Assembly: GCA_030627125.1 (NCBI GenBank)
Contig: DAOUSR010000014.1
Location: forward strand, 1 to 32,773
Reading direction: 5' to 3'
Length of the DNA: 32,773 nucleotides
Source: Thioploca sp.
Lineage (GTDB): Bacteria > Pseudomonadota > Gammaproteobacteria > Beggiatoales > Beggiatoaceae
The notes under the pieces are model-generated. The model saw only the letters and a program-made list of their open reading frames with translations, was not told where the DNA came from and searched no databases. Of the stretch, positions 8,873 to 18,157 are shown piece by piece. Position numbers and translations under genes: made by a program. Within the stretch, counting starts at the first letter, position 1. Each line of letters opens with the position of its first letter.

Positions 8873-9033
8873 AATTTTTTCCAAGTTATAACATTTTCTG
8901 CAATTTTAATTTAGTACAAGCATGATATCTAACTTTTATCATACTTATACTATTTATCAATTTCATAAATACTAAATTACTAATATCAAGCATGTTGACC
9001 TAACATTTCTAAAACTTATGTGTCAAGTTATAT

Positions 9034-10245
9034 CTAATTTAACTCGATGCTACCATAGTTACCTACTTTATCTTCTTTAAACATATCTCTGATACCTCGC
9101 AAAGCTTGTCGAGTACGATGAGGATTTTCAATCAACGCAAATCGCACATGATCATCGCCATAACTACCAAAACCTATTCCGGGTGATACTGCTACTTTAG
9201 CTTTGGCCAATAATTTTTTGCAGAATTCTAACGAACCCATAGCTTTATATGGTTCTGGAATCGGAGCCCAGACAAACATGGTTGCCTTCGGTTTTTCTAC
9301 CTTCCAGCCAATAGCGTTTAAACCATCACACAATATATCTCTACGCTGTAAATACATATCGCAAATTTCTATTACGTAATCTTGACATTCTTCTAATGCG
9401 GCAATGCTGGCTACTTGAATTGGTGTAAATGTACCATAATCAAGATAAGATTTGATCCGAGTCAAGGCTGCAATTAGAGTAGGATTACCACACATAAAAC
9501 CCATTCTCCAACCCGGCATATTATAACTTTTAGATAAAGAAAAAGATTCGACTGCTACATCTTTAGAACCTTTAACTTGTAAAATTGATGGAGCTACATA
9601 GCCATCAAATACAATATCAGCATAAGCTAAATCATGTATGATCCAAATTTTATATTGTTTAGCAATTTCAACAATTTGTTCAAAAAATTCTAGATCAACG
9701 CATTGCGTGGTTGGATTGCCCGGAAAATTTAATACTAATATCTTTGGAGGTGGCCAAGAATTGGTAATAGCCTTCACTAATTCAGCAAAAAAATCCACTC
9801 CTGGAATTAATGGTACATGATAAATATCAGCTCCAGCAATCACAAATCCATAGGGATGAATCGGATAAGCTGGATTCGGCACCAATATCGTGTCTCCAGT
9901 ATCAACCGTTGCCAAAGCTAAATGAGCTAATCCTTCTTTTGAACCTATAGTAACAATGGCTTCGGTTTCTGGATTTAACAATACATTATAACGTCTTTCA
10001 TACCAATTAGTTATAGCCCGCCGTAAACGTGGAATACCTTTGGAGGCTGAATAACGATGAGTATCCTTACGTTGAGCAGCTTCAACCAATTTATCAATAA
10101 TTATTTTAGGTGGAGGTTGATCTGGATTACCCATCCCAAAATCAATAATATCTTCCCCTATAGTCCGAGCCTGCATTTTTAATTCATTAACGATATTAAA
10201 AACATAAGGAGGAAGACGTTTAATACGAGGAAATTCGTCTTTCAA
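9034..10245 (-). CDS. alaC: PLP-dependent aminotransferase, glutamate-pyruvate type
   Basis: This is a class I/II (fold type I) aminotransferase of 403 residues. It carries [14 protein letters not shown] and [13 protein letters not shown] at the N-terminus, near-diagnostic for the AlaC (YfdZ) group that makes alanine from pyruvate and glutamate. Further markers are the PLP contact [11 protein letters not shown], the HDLAYADI segment, the Schiff-base lysine K239 in [15 protein letters not shown], and the carboxylate-binding arginine in HVRFALIEN. Predicted start is TTG, because no ATG or GTG lies between it and upstream sequence and the N-terminus matches the family; AGG lies about 8 bases upstream. 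Related enzymes may have wider keto-acid specificity. No cotranscribed neighbour is evident. Confidence 0.88.
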   Translation of the reverse strand: MKDEFPRIKRLPPYVFNIVNELKMQARTIGEDIIDFGMGNPDQPPPKIIIDKLVEAAQRKDTHRYSASKGIPRLRRAITNWYERRYNVLLNPETEAIVTIGSKEGLAHLALATVDTGDTILVPNPAYPIHPYGFVIAGADIYHVPLIPGVDFFAELVKAITNSWPPPKILVLNFPGNPTTQCVDLEFFEQIVEIAKQYKIWIIHDLAYADIVFDGYVAPSILQVKGSKDVAVESFSLSKSYNMPGWRMGFMCGNPTLIAALTRIKSYLDYGTFTPIQVASIAALEECQDYVIEICDMYLQRRDILCDGLNAIGWKVEKPKATMFVWAPIPEPYKAMGSLEFCKKLLAKAKVAVSPGIGFGSYGDDHVRFALIENPHRTRQALRGIRDMFKEDKVGNYGSIELN

Positions 10246-10547
10246 AATTATAAGCCTTTTAGTGTTAAGGTTAAAATATTTTATATAGCAATTCTTAATT
10301 ATGAATGCTTAATTCTTAATGAACTTCAAGATAAATATCAAGTTGTTAATTTGTATTTATATAAATAATCCAATTGGGATATGCTATAAATACTTCTTAA
10401 CCAATGTTTAAATTATATATTTTTATTGTTAAATTTTTCAAAGCAATTTTAATAGGTACTAGCTTTCCCCAACTGGAGTTGTAGTAGAACGCTGTAATAT
10501 CTATAGTTGTTTGTTTCGCAATCTCCATTCCACTTACCATACTAATA
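10246..10547. other. 302-base gap between ispF and alaC
   Basis: The gap holds the 35-bp dispersed repeat copy listed separately and a small palindrome CAACTGGAGTTG near 10470. A minus-strand reading frame of 47 codons (10397-10540) starts just after the ispF stop but has no ribosome binding site and no recognisable family, so I do not call it a gene. The alaC promoter should lie here; I could not choose one convincingly. Confidence 0.4.
10284..10318 (+). repeat. 35-bp dispersed repeat, copy 1
   Basis: The sequence starting TATAGCAATTCTTAATTATG is repeated base for base as its reverse complement at 12151-12185. It contains the unit AATTCTTAA twice around ATGAATGC. Both copies are intergenic. 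The unit also recurs between lepA and lepB (16254-16342). Confidence 0.85.
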
Positions 10548-11042
10548 CTACGCATCATTTACCACAGTCACTACACAAAAAACTTGAATTCCTTTGCCCC
10601 GTCCAAAATCTGTCAATTTTTCACCACTAGTGGCAGTTATGCCTATGTCTTGGATTTGTAAATTCAATAACTTACTAATACTGCGTTGCATTTCAGAAAT
10701 TTTAGGAGTTATTTTAGGAATTTTACACTCAATGCTAAATGATACATGACAAATTTGCCAATCTTGCAAATATTTAAGAGCTTCTTTTACATATAAACTG
10801 CTATCTGTGATACCTTTAGCACATAAATCATCACTTATTTTACCTAAAATATTGACTCCGGTAACTCCAGAAATACCATTACACAACGCATGTAACACCA
10901 CGTCGGCATCACTATTACCTTGCAAAGATAAGTCATCTTTAAATTTTACCCCTCCAAGTATTAATGGTTCTAATATATCCCAACTCCAAATTTTTGCTTG
11001 AAAACGATGGCTATCTTGACCCAATCCAGTTTTTACCCGCAT
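10548..11042 (-). CDS. ispF: 2-C-methyl-D-erythritol 2,4-cyclodiphosphate synthase
   Basis: IspF closes CDP-methylerythritol 2-phosphate to the cyclodiphosphate in the non-mevalonate isoprenoid pathway; it works as a cytosolic trimer. Zinc ligands D10 and H12 are visible in GLGQDSHRF and the third is the histidine in DADVVLHAL. TATSGEKLTDFGRGKGI near the C-terminus matches the family's substrate/CDP loop. Two features differ from the enterobacterial form: GLGQDSHRF replaces GxGFDVH, and GNSDAD replaces AHSDGD, losing a histidine next to the active site. This is a recognised but less common sequence type of the family. The gene overlaps the ispD stop by 10 bases, so the two are translationally coupled. 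Length is 164 residues, normal. Confidence 0.93.
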   Translation of the reverse strand: MRVKTGLGQDSHRFQAKIWSWDILEPLILGGVKFKDDLSLQGNSDADVVLHALCNGISGVTGVNILGKISDDLCAKGITDSSLYVKEALKYLQDWQICHVSFSIECKIPKITPKISEMQRSISKLLNLQIQDIGITATSGEKLTDFGRGKGIQVFCVVTVVNDA

Positions 11043-11725
11043 TTCTGTTCCTGTAAATATAATTCAGCCAGAGCCAAATCTTGAGGATGAGTTATTTTTA
11101 TATTATCTGCATGGCCAGCAACTAATAAAGGTTTTAAGCCTTGCTTTTCTATAGCTTGAGCTTCATCAGTAACCATCTCATTTTTATCTAACACGGTTTG
11201 CAAAGCATTAACTAATAATTCCAAACGAAACATTTGCGGAGTCAAAGCGTGCCATAATCCATCACGTTCAACCGTTTCCACAATTTCAGCTTTAGTATTA
11301 CTACGTTTCATAGTATCACGCACTGGTAATGCCAACAAGCCACCGACTGGGTGACTAGTTAACCTATCTATCAAAGTTGCAATATCAGATTGTCTAACAC
11401 AAGGCCGAGCAGCATCATGGACTAATACCCAATCATCAGGTTGGGCCTGTTGTTGTAAAACCTGTAAACCGTTTAATACCGAATGACAGCGTTCGGTTCC
11501 ACCATTGGCACGTATAACTGGCATAGGTAAAGTTAAGTTATCCCAATAAGTGTCATGATCTGCTATACAAACCACAATCCCGGCAATACCTTTCAGATTA
11601 AACCGCTCCAAAGTATGTTGTAGAATGGTTTTTCCTTGGATTTTTAAGTATTGCTTAGGACAATCACCACCCATACGTGAGCCAATACCAGCAGCCGGTA
11701 TAATAACCCAATAATTATTCGACAA
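11033..11725 (-). CDS. ispD: 2-C-methyl-D-erythritol 4-phosphate cytidylyltransferase
   Basis: IspD couples methylerythritol 4-phosphate to CTP, the third step of the MEP pathway, directly before the IspE and IspF steps. The nucleotide-binding start IIPAAGIGSRMGGDCPKQYL with the G-x-G-x-R-M and PKQY elements is diagnostic; VLVHDAARPCVR and TDEAQAIE are further conserved sites, the latter near the C-terminus with IKITHPQDLALAE. Length is 230 residues. It overlaps ftsB upstream by 11 bases and ispF downstream by 10 bases, the compact ftsB-ispD-ispF order found in many gammaproteobacteria. Confidence 0.97.
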   Translation of the reverse strand: MSNNYWVIIPAAGIGSRMGGDCPKQYLKIQGKTILQHTLERFNLKGIAGIVVCIADHDTYWDNLTLPMPVIRANGGTERCHSVLNGLQVLQQQAQPDDWVLVHDAARPCVRQSDIATLIDRLTSHPVGGLLALPVRDTMKRSNTKAEIVETVERDGLWHALTPQMFRLELLVNALQTVLDKNEMVTDEAQAIEKQGLKPLLVAGHADNIKITHPQDLALAELYLQEQKCG

Positions 11726-11993
11726 TTTGATAAAATACCTCGCCTCGTTTAATCATACCTAGTTCTTCTCTAGCATATCTTTCTATAGTCAATAAACCTC
11801 GTTTAAGCTCAATTATTTCTGATTCTATTTTATCATTACGAGCTTTAAAATCACTATTTTTTTGCCGTTGCGATGCTAAAGTTTGTTGTAAAGCAGCATA
11901 TTCTTGATAGCTTCCTTTACCAAAAAAGATATTATATTGTAAACTTATTATTAGCAATATGCCAATTGATATTTTTAGGATTATTTTAAACAT
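11715..11993 (-). CDS. ftsB: Cell division protein FtsB
   Basis: FtsB is a small bitopic divisome protein that forms a coiled-coil complex with FtsL and FtsQ and helps activate septal peptidoglycan synthesis. The 92-residue product has an N-terminal membrane span (about residues 4-22, KIILKISIGILLIISLQYN), then the family's GKGSY box and a coiled coil (about 30-65), and the C-terminal ERYAREELGMIKRGEVFYQIV signature. Its place directly before ispD is the standard location. Enolase, the usual upstream neighbour, is not adjacent here. Confidence 0.95.
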   Translation of the reverse strand: MFKIILKISIGILLIISLQYNIFFGKGSYQEYAALQQTLASQRQKNSDFKARNDKIESEIIELKRGLLTIERYAREELGMIKRGEVFYQIVE

Positions 11994-12095
11994 CTTTTAT
12001 AAGTTGTATATGACTATCTATTAAGTTTATTAAGCAACTGGATTTAAAAATACAAATTGTCTCTAACATTCATGAGTTCATCTAGGAAAATTCTA

Positions 12096-12206
12096 AGAGT
12101 CTGTTAAAAAACTATAATTTCAGCTCTTAATTCACATTAAAGTGACTATATAAGAATTAAGCATTCATAATTAAGAATTGCTATAAATAGTTTTTTAACC
12201 GACTCT
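12096..12206. repeat. MITE-like element with 20-bp terminal inverted repeats
   Basis: The left arm 12096-12115 (AGAGTCTGTTAAAAAACTAT) and the right arm 12187-12206 are inverted copies matching at 19 of 20 positions. They enclose 71 non-coding bases, which contain copy 2 of the 35-bp dispersed repeat. Size, terminal inverted repeats and lack of coding capacity fit a miniature inverted-repeat element or an insertion-sequence relic. A TA precedes the left arm, but a clear target duplication is not visible. Confidence 0.6.
12151..12185 (-). repeat. 35-bp dispersed repeat, copy 2 (inverted)
   Basis: This is an exact reverse complement of 10284-10318. It lies inside the MITE-like element upstream of ftsB, which suggests that both copies come from related mobile or palindromic elements. 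Confidence 0.85.
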
Positions 12207-12252
12207 AAAACTTTCTGAATCATTGTACTCTAAATACTTAGTTTAAGTAAAC

Positions 12253-13233
12253 TTACATTTTTGGCAATACCTGTTCACTAACTAATTTGTGTAAATACTT
12301 AAGCTCTGGATAATAAGCACTTGCTTCTACTATATAATTCAAAGTTCTAGGTATATCTGTTAAATAACCAGATTTTCCATCTCGATGGTATAAGCGAGCA
12401 AAAATACCACTAGCCTTTAAATGTCGTTGAATGCCCATCCAATCAAAACAACGCAAAAAATTATCTTTTTCAATTGATTTTAGCTTATCTTTTTGATATA
12501 TTAGTATATAATAATATTCTAACCAATTATGCAATTGTTGGTGTGGCCAGCTGATATAACAATCCCGTAATAGAGATACTAAATCATAAGTCACTGGACC
12601 GATTACTGCATCCTGAAAATCTAAAATTCCCGGATTATGTTCAGGAACAACCATTAAGTTACGAGAATGATAATCACGATGGACGAATACTTGAGGTTGG
12701 GAAAGAGCCGATTCACTTAATAGTTCAAAACAGGCTGCTAATTCATCTTGTTGTGTTTTTGATAATGATAAATTTAAATGTTTATCCACTAACCAATTGG
12801 TAAATAAATTCATTTCACTATGTAACAAAGTATGGTCGTAAACTGGCAAACCATCGCTCACAGTTTTTGTTTGCATAGTAACTAAAGCCTTTAAGGCATC
12901 TTTATACAAATTATCAGCTTGGGTTGTATTCAAGTTTGCTAAATATAACTGTGAACCTAAATCTGTTAATACTAAAAAACCTTGAGAGAGGTTACTTGCT
13001 ACTATTTCAGGAACATTTAGTCCACTTATAGCCAAACGTTGAGCTATATCAATGAAAGGTCGACAATCTTCTTTAGCTGGTGGTGCATCCATCACTATAT
13101 GGGAAATATCACCTATCATTAATCTAAAATAACGTCTAAAACTAGCATCATTAGTAATAGCTATTAATTTAGGGTTGGGGATATTTAATTCTGTTTGTAA
13201 CCAGCTTTGTAATGCTTTAATTCGTTCAGACAT
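12253..13233 (-). CDS. amgK: Anomeric MurNAc/GlcNAc kinase, aminoglycoside-phosphotransferase fold
   Basis: AmgK phosphorylates the anomeric hydroxyl of MurNAc and GlcNAc, feeding recovered cell-wall sugars back to UDP-MurNAc with the uridylyltransferase MurU. The 326-residue protein has the APH-type kinase core: catalytic loop VHRDYHSRNLM with D187 and N192, the metal-binding D205 in GILDFQDAVIGP, and YDLVSLLRDCY. The N-terminus SFRRYFRL and the ending ASAYYPELKYL also match AmgK homologues. The usual partner murU is not next to it, and neither are lptD/surA, which often flank the pair on the other strand; rpoH is divergent instead. Assignment to the family is firm, the exact substrate is inferred. 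Confidence 0.82.
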   Translation of the reverse strand: MSERIKALQSWLQTELNIPNPKLIAITNDASFRRYFRLMIGDISHIVMDAPPAKEDCRPFIDIAQRLAISGLNVPEIVASNLSQGFLVLTDLGSQLYLANLNTTQADNLYKDALKALVTMQTKTVSDGLPVYDHTLLHSEMNLFTNWLVDKHLNLSLSKTQQDELAACFELLSESALSQPQVFVHRDYHSRNLMVVPEHNPGILDFQDAVIGPVTYDLVSLLRDCYISWPHQQLHNWLEYYYILIYQKDKLKSIEKDNFLRCFDWMGIQRHLKASGIFARLYHRDGKSGYLTDIPRTLNYIVEASAYYPELKYLHKLVSEQVLPKM

Positions 13234-13349
13234 ATTAAATCCAAATTGTAAATGATGTTAAAATTATTAACAGATATTCTGCATATAGATTATAAACTTA
13301 AAATAAATTATAAAATATAGATTTTCCTATAAAATTATTATCAAATAAC

Positions 13350-13378
13350 TTGACTTTTTATCAATACTTGACTACAAT
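13350..13378 (+). promoter_or_regulatory. Sigma70-type promoter of rpoH
   Basis: TTGACT (13350-13355) and TACAAT (13373-13378) are separated by exactly 17 bases. The predicted transcript start near 13385 gives a 5' leader of about 20 bases including the Shine-Dalgarno GGAGG (13394-13398), 7 bases before the rpoH ATG. Confidence 0.7.
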
Positions 13379-13405
13379 ACTCAAGAATATACTGGAGGAA
13401 ATGTT

Positions 13406-14272
13406 ATGTCATATAAATTACCTTTGAATCAGAGTCTTACTATCCCAGGTTCTAGTATTGAAAACTATTCACAAGCAATTAAAACTATTCCTATGCTAAC
13501 TGTTGAACAAGAGCGTGAATTAGCTAAAATATTACAGGATAATAATGATTTGGAAGCAGCTAGTGTTTTAGTAATGTCCCACTTGCGTTTTGTGATGCAC
13601 ATTGCCAATAGTTATCGTGGTTACGGTTTACCTCAAGCCGATTTAATTCAAGAAGGTAATATTGGATTAATGAAAGCGGTAAAAAGGTTTGACCCAAGTT
13701 TTGGAGTACGTTTAGTTTCATTTGCTGTACATTGGATACGAGCTGAAATCCACGAGTATATTTTACGTAATTGGCGAATTGTTAAAGTAGCGACAACTAA
13801 ATCACAACGTAAATTATTTTTTAACTTGCGTAGTGCGAAGAAACGTTTAGGTTGGTTGACTCAAGCTGAAGTTGAAAGAGTGGCTGAAGATTTAGGTGTT
13901 AGTACTAAAGATGTAAGAGAAATGGAAAAACGGTTAAATAGTCATGATATATCATTTGATGGGCCATCTGATAGCGATGATGATGAAGGAGAAACCTATG
14001 CTCCAGCTGGGTATTTAGAAGATAATCGTTATGATCCAGCTATTTTAGTAGAACAACATAATTGGAAAGAACGTGGTTATGGACATTTATATAGTGCTAT
14101 TAAAAAATTGGATATTCGGAGTCAAGATATTTTACAAAAACGCTGGTTAAGTGATAAAAAAGTTACTTTGCAAGAATTAGCTAAAGATTATCAAGTATCG
14201 GCAGAACGAATTCGGCAAATTGAAAGTAATGCTATTAAAAAATTAGGTAAAAATATTTCATTTTTATTATAG
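13406..14272 (+). CDS. rpoH: RNA polymerase sigma factor RpoH (sigma32)
   Basis: RpoH directs transcription of heat-shock genes. The 288-residue product has sigma region 2 ([20 protein letters not shown] and [16 protein letters not shown]), the RpoH box [18 protein letters not shown] that distinguishes sigma32 from RpoD, RpoS and FliA, region 3, and a region 4.2 helix-turn-helix ([21 protein letters not shown]). Codons follow the local A+T-rich style. The start is fixed by GGAGG 7 bases upstream and a clear promoter. The 5' leader appears short, so mRNA thermosensing of the E. coli type would have to involve coding sequence; this is not shown. It is divergent from amgK and convergent with ubiA. 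Confidence 0.97.
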   Translation: MSYKLPLNQSLTIPGSSIENYSQAIKTIPMLTVEQERELAKILQDNNDLEAASVLVMSHLRFVMHIANSYRGYGLPQADLIQEGNIGLMKAVKRFDPSFGVRLVSFAVHWIRAEIHEYILRNWRIVKVATTKSQRKLFFNLRSAKKRLGWLTQAEVERVAEDLGVSTKDVREMEKRLNSHDISFDGPSDSDDDEGETYAPAGYLEDNRYDPAILVEQHNWKERGYGHLYSAIKKLDIRSQDILQKRWLSDKKVTLQELAKDYQVSAERIRQIESNAIKKLGKNISFLL

Positions 14273-14372
14273 ATATCAGCTCTATAATACAATATATTCT
14301 AATCGCCAAATTTTTGAGGAAAATGCTCTATTTATCCCCCCATAAAAAAAATATCATTTATTTCACTTCTAA

Positions 14373-14402
14373 ACCTGATATGATTTTAACAATATGTCAG
14401 GT
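14373..14402. terminator. Weak hairpin between convergent rpoH and ubiA
   Basis: ACCTGA (14373-14378) pairs with TCAGGT (14397-14402), with further partial pairing of TAT with ATA inside. There is no good T-run on either side, so terminator function is only suggested by its place just beyond the ubiA stop and between convergent genes. Confidence 0.35.
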
Positions 14403-14404
14403 AT

Positions 14405-15286
14405 CTAAAAACTATAATTAGCAGCTATACCAACAAAAATAATAGCTCCCAACCAATGATTATTCAAAAAAGCTTGTAAACATAAAATTGGCTTCCGCTC
14501 TTTTATTAGCCATTGTTGATAAATGCTTAAACCCAACCCACCCACCAAACTTAAATTATACCAAATTCCGAACTGAAGGTGTTGACCAATCCAGAATAAT
14601 ATTAACAACATTCCTAAATGTAAACTGGCAACAATAATTTTATCAGCCGGCCCAAATAAAATAGCAGTTGATTTAACCCCTATAGCTAAATCATCTTCAC
14701 GGTCTACCATTGCATACAAGGTATCATAAGCCACCGTCCATAACAGATTAGCTATAAATAACCACCATGCTAAAATAGGCACAGTACCGGTTTGAGCTGC
14801 AAAAGCCATTGGAATTGACCAACCGAAAGCCATACCTAAGTAAGCTTGTGGTAAGTGTGTATAACGTTTCATAAAAGGGTAAGTTATAGCTAAGAATATA
14901 GCTATCATGGACAGCATAATAGTCAATATGTTCATTAATAAAACTAGAGCAAATGCCATTAAACATAATACTGCAAATAAAATTAAGGCTTCAGATTCAC
15001 TAACCCGTTTAGTTGCTAATGGGCGATCATTGGTGCGGCGTACATGGGGGTCGATATTGCGGTCGGCATAATCGTTAATAACGCAACCAGCAGAACGCAT
15101 TAAGATAACTCCTAAGACAAATACCACTGTTACCAATATATCTGGATAACCATCTCCAGCAATCCACAGTCCCCATAAAGTTGGCCATAATAGCAGGTAA
15201 ATTCCAATAGGACGATTTAACCGCATTAATAGAATATATTGATAAAATTGGTTCATGACATATTGGTAATTGCTCACCCCATCCAT
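14405..15286 (-). CDS. ubiA: 4-hydroxybenzoate polyprenyltransferase
   Basis: UbiA attaches the polyprenyl side chain to 4-hydroxybenzoate in ubiquinone synthesis and is an integral inner-membrane enzyme. The two aspartate-rich Mg-diphosphate motifs are present: [21 protein letters not shown] and [20 protein letters not shown]. The start of the first helix [20 protein letters not shown] is also characteristic. About eight or nine hydrophobic segments fit the family fold. Length is 293 residues. An internal ATG ten codons downstream is an alternative start; neither has a strong ribosome binding site. ubiC, the usual partner, is absent; lepB lies about 100 bases upstream on the same strand. Confidence 0.96.
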   Translation of the reverse strand: MDGVSNYQYVMNQFYQYILLMRLNRPIGIYLLLWPTLWGLWIAGDGYPDILVTVVFVLGVILMRSAGCVINDYADRNIDPHVRRTNDRPLATKRVSESEALILFAVLCLMAFALVLLMNILTIMLSMIAIFLAITYPFMKRYTHLPQAYLGMAFGWSIPMAFAAQTGTVPILAWWLFIANLLWTVAYDTLYAMVDREDDLAIGVKSTAILFGPADKIIVASLHLGMLLILFWIGQHLQFGIWYNLSLVGGLGLSIYQQWLIKERKPILCLQAFLNNHWLGAIIFVGIAANYSF

Positions 15287-15388
15287 TTATAACTAATCGA
15301 GTATTAAGTTATTTGTTGTTCCCAAGAAGTAACCATAATAGGTTTATCCTTACGTTAATAGGGATATGGCTACTTTGCCTAATAAGAA

Positions 15389-16231
15389 CTACTCAATTTG
15401 GGTTCCTATACGTGACCAACTAATACCACCATTTTTCCAGTCCCAGTTCATCCAAATAAAAAATGCCCTACCAATTAGATTTGCCTCTGGTACAATTCCC
15501 CAATAACGACTATCTTTACTATTGTCTCGATTATCACCCAATACAAAATAGGATTTATCAGGCACTGTTAACTTACTGTACTTTGTTGAAAATTCTGGGC
15601 GTTTAGGATTGATCAATATCTTATGCTCAATATTAGTTGATAAATATTCAATTCTAAGTTCGTTACCAGTCATATTACTACCAGAACCAACACCTATATA
15701 TCTTTGTATATCAACTTGTTGAATTATTGGTTCTCCATTAATATAAAGCATTTTATTAATATATTCTATGTTATCACCTGGCAATCCAACAACCCGTTTA
15801 ATAAATGGAATTTTAGGATTTTCTGGATAACGAAATACAACTACATCTCCACGTTCAGGCTTACCTATTTCTATTACTTTCATATTAGCAACTGGTAATC
15901 TAATACCATAACTAAATTTATTAACTAAAATAAAATCTCCAACTAATAGAGTTGGCATCATAGAGCCAGAAGGAATACGAAATGGTTCAACTAAAAAAGA
16001 GCGTAACAACAGGACTAATAAAAAAACTGGAAATAACGATTTTGCTAAATCAACGATAAAAGGTATCCGACCTTCATCTTTATATGCAATAGCACTATTA
16101 TATCTTAATCCTTGATTTGCCTTTATGCGTTTAGGTTCTAAAAATATTTTATCAAACAACCAAATCAATCCACTTATAAGCGTCAATACAACTAATATTG
16201 TTGCTAAATCCCAAGTCCATGTTACGTTCAT
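15389..16231 (-). CDS. lepB: Signal peptidase I
   Basis: LepB cleaves signal peptides from secreted proteins at the periplasmic face of the inner membrane. Two N-terminal membrane spans (about 9-27 and 62-80) precede the catalytic domain. The catalytic serine is S90 in RIPSGSMMPTLLVGD and the general-base lysine is K145 in PFIKRVVGLPGD; GDNRDNSKDSRYWG is the conserved box E. The 280-residue length is close to the E. coli type (324) but shorter in the large inserted beta domain. It follows lepA, the standard arrangement, although 132 repeat-rich bases separate them. Confidence 0.97.
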   Translation of the reverse strand: MNVTWTWDLATILVVLTLISGLIWLFDKIFLEPKRIKANQGLRYNSAIAYKDEGRIPFIVDLAKSLFPVFLLVLLLRSFLVEPFRIPSGSMMPTLLVGDFILVNKFSYGIRLPVANMKVIEIGKPERGDVVVFRYPENPKIPFIKRVVGLPGDNIEYINKMLYINGEPIIQQVDIQRYIGVGSGSNMTGNELRIEYLSTNIEHKILINPKRPEFSTKYSKLTVPDKSYFVLGDNRDNSKDSRYWGIVPEANLIGRAFFIWMNWDWKNGGISWSRIGTQIE

Positions 16232-16253
16232 TGCTTTAAAATTACCCTTGATG

Positions 16254-16342
16254 TTAATTCTTAAGATAATTCTTAATACTATAATTCTTAATTAACTACA
16301 AAATCTTTAAATATTTATCTATTAAAAATTTTAATTAAGAAT
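16254..16342. repeat. Cluster of AATTCTTAAT repeats between lepA and lepB
   Basis: The unit TAATTCTTAA occurs at 16254-16264 (preceded by T), 16267-16277 and 16282-16294 in direct orientation, and inverted as ATTAAGAAT at 16334-16342. The same unit builds the 35-bp repeat at 10284 and 12151. The cluster occupies most of the gap between the lepA stop and the lepB start. It could be remains of palindromic elements or a binding or processing site. Confidence 0.6.
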
Positions 16343-16363
16343 CTAGGATTAAAAATTAACTCA

Positions 16364-18157
16364 TTATTTTTTACCAATTTCTAATACTGCTAAAAAAGCA
16401 TCCTGTGGAATTGTAACCGCCCCCACTTGTTTCATACGCTTTTTACCTTCTTTTTGTTTTTCCAGTAGTTTTCTTTTACGGCTTATATCCCCACCATAGC
16501 ATTTAGCAGTTACGTTTTTACGAAATGCTTTTACCGTTTGCCGAGCTACAATTTTACTACCAATAGCTGCTTGAATGGCTATATTAAACATTTGTCGTGG
16601 AATAACTTCTTGCATTTTTTTAACTAATTCTCGGCCATGAGGAAGACTTTTATCCTTATGCACAATAATCGACAAAGCATCAACAGGTTCACTATTAATT
16701 AATATGTCCAGTTTTACTAAATTAGCAGCTTGAAAACGTAAAAATGTGTAATCTAAAGAAGCATACCCACGAGATACTGATTTCAGACGGTCAAAAAAAT
16801 CTAGTACCATTTCATTCATTGGTAATTCATAACTTAAAGATACTTGTGAACCAACATAAAGTAGCTTTTTCTGTACACCACGTTTTTCAATACAAAGACC
16901 AATAACGCTTCCTAGATACTCCTGTGGTAATAAAATATTAGTCTCTACAATTGGCTCTCGTATTTCTGCAATTTGAGTGGATGATGGTAAGTCAGCTGGA
17001 TTATCTATCATTATGATTTTTCCAGCAGTGTTAAGAACTTCATACACAACTGTAGGGGCGGTAGTGATTAAATCTAATTCGTATTCACGCTCTAATCTTT
17101 CTTGTACAATTTCTTTATGCAGCATACCTAAGAAACCGCACCGAAATCCAAAACCTAAAGCTTGAGAAGTTTCCGGTTCATAATACAAGGAAGCATCGTT
17201 AAGACGCAATTTTGACAAAGCTTCTCGCAAAGACTCATAATCATTAGCATCAGTGGGAAACATACCAGCAAATACTTGGGGTTGTATCGTTTTAAATCCC
17301 GGTAAAGGTTCGGTAATTGGCTCATTAGCATCAGTAAAAGTATCGCCTACTGGAGCTCCATAAATATCTTTAATATTTGCAACTACAAACCCAACCTCTC
17401 CTGCTTCCAATACTTCACATTCTTGACGTTTAGGGGTAAAAATTCCAACTTGTTCCACTTGAATTTTACGGCCTGTTGACATCACTAAAATTTTTTGCCG
17501 TTTTTTTAAACGACCTTGCATAACTCGTACTAAGGATACTACACCTAAATAATTATCAAACCAAGAATCAATAATGAGAGCTGCTAAAGGAGCATCAAGC
17601 TTGATTTCAGGTGCTGGAATACGCTTAACTAAAAATTCTAATAAATCATCAACCCCAACTCCAGTTTTAGCACTAACCCGTATAGCATTTTCGGCCTCAA
17701 TCCCAATTATATCCTCTATTTGCTTTATTACCATTTCTGGGTCAGCTGCTGGTAAATCAATCTTGTTTAATACTGGTACTACTTCAAGACCTTGACTAAT
17801 AGCTGTATAACAAGTTGCAACACTTTGAGCTTCCACACCTTGAGCAGCATCAACCACTAACAATGCACCTTCGCAGGCTGCTAAAGAACGTGAAACCTCA
17901 TAGGAAAAATCTACATGGCCCGGAGTATCAATAAAATTTAGCAGATAATTTTGTCCATCTTTTGATTTGTAGTTCAGAGTAACGCTTTGAGCTTTAATCG
18001 TTATGCCACGTTCACGTTCTAAATCCATTGAATCTAAAACTTGTTGGGACATTTCTCGTTCAGTTAAACCACCACAAATTTGAATAAAACGATCCGCAAG
18101 AGTTGATTTACCATGATCAATGTGAGCGATGATAGAAAAATTACGAATTTGCTTCAT
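16364..18157 (-). CDS. lepA: Elongation factor 4 (LepA), ribosome-associated GTPase
   Basis: LepA is a translational GTPase related to EF-G, implicated in back-translocation and in 30S ribosome assembly. The 597-residue length is exact for the family. G1 [15 protein letters not shown]3 [14 protein letters not shown], and G4 NKIDLP identify the GTPase; the C-terminus ends in the LepA-specific domain with [22 protein letters not shown]-type residues. Its ATG overlaps the stop of the glutaredoxin-like gene by 4 bases (ATGA), so it is coupled to the rseC-degP-grx run upstream. Confidence 0.98.
   Translation of the reverse strand: MKQIRNFSIIAHIDHGKSTLADRFIQICGGLTEREMSQQVLDSMDLERERGITIKAQSVTLNYKSKDGQNYLLNFIDTPGHVDFSYEVSRSLAACEGALLVVDAAQGVEAQSVATCYTAISQGLEVVPVLNKIDLPAADPEMVIKQIEDIIGIEAENAIRVSAKTGVGVDDLLEFLVKRIPAPEIKLDAPLAALIIDSWFDNYLGVVSLVRVMQGRLKKRQKILVMSTGRKIQVEQVGIFTPKRQECEVLEAGEVGFVVANIKDIYGAPVGDTFTDANEPITEPLPGFKTIQPQVFAGMFPTDANDYESLREALSKLRLNDASLYYEPETSQALGFGFRCGFLGMLHKEIVQERLEREYELDLITTAPTVVYEVLNTAGKIIMIDNPADLPSSTQIAEIREPIVETNILLPQEYLGSVIGLCIEKRGVQKKLLYVGSQVSLSYELPMNEMVLDFFDRLKSVSRGYASLDYTFLRFQAANLVKLDILINSEPVDALSIIVHKDKSLPHGRELVKKMQEVIPRQMFNIAIQAAIGSKIVARQTVKAFRKNVTAKCYGGDISRKRKLLEKQKEGKKRMKQVGAVTIPQDAFLAVLEIGKK

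Noticed and set aside
8873-8884. TTG start for the LytM lipoprotein
   Set aside because: The GGA overlapping this TTG is well placed as the ribosome binding site of the ATG at 8872, which gives a normal lipoprotein signal.
10397-10540. 47-codon minus-strand reading frame after ispF
   Set aside because: It has no ribosome binding site, no family resemblance and no repeat of known coding pattern; it is mentioned in the gap entry only.
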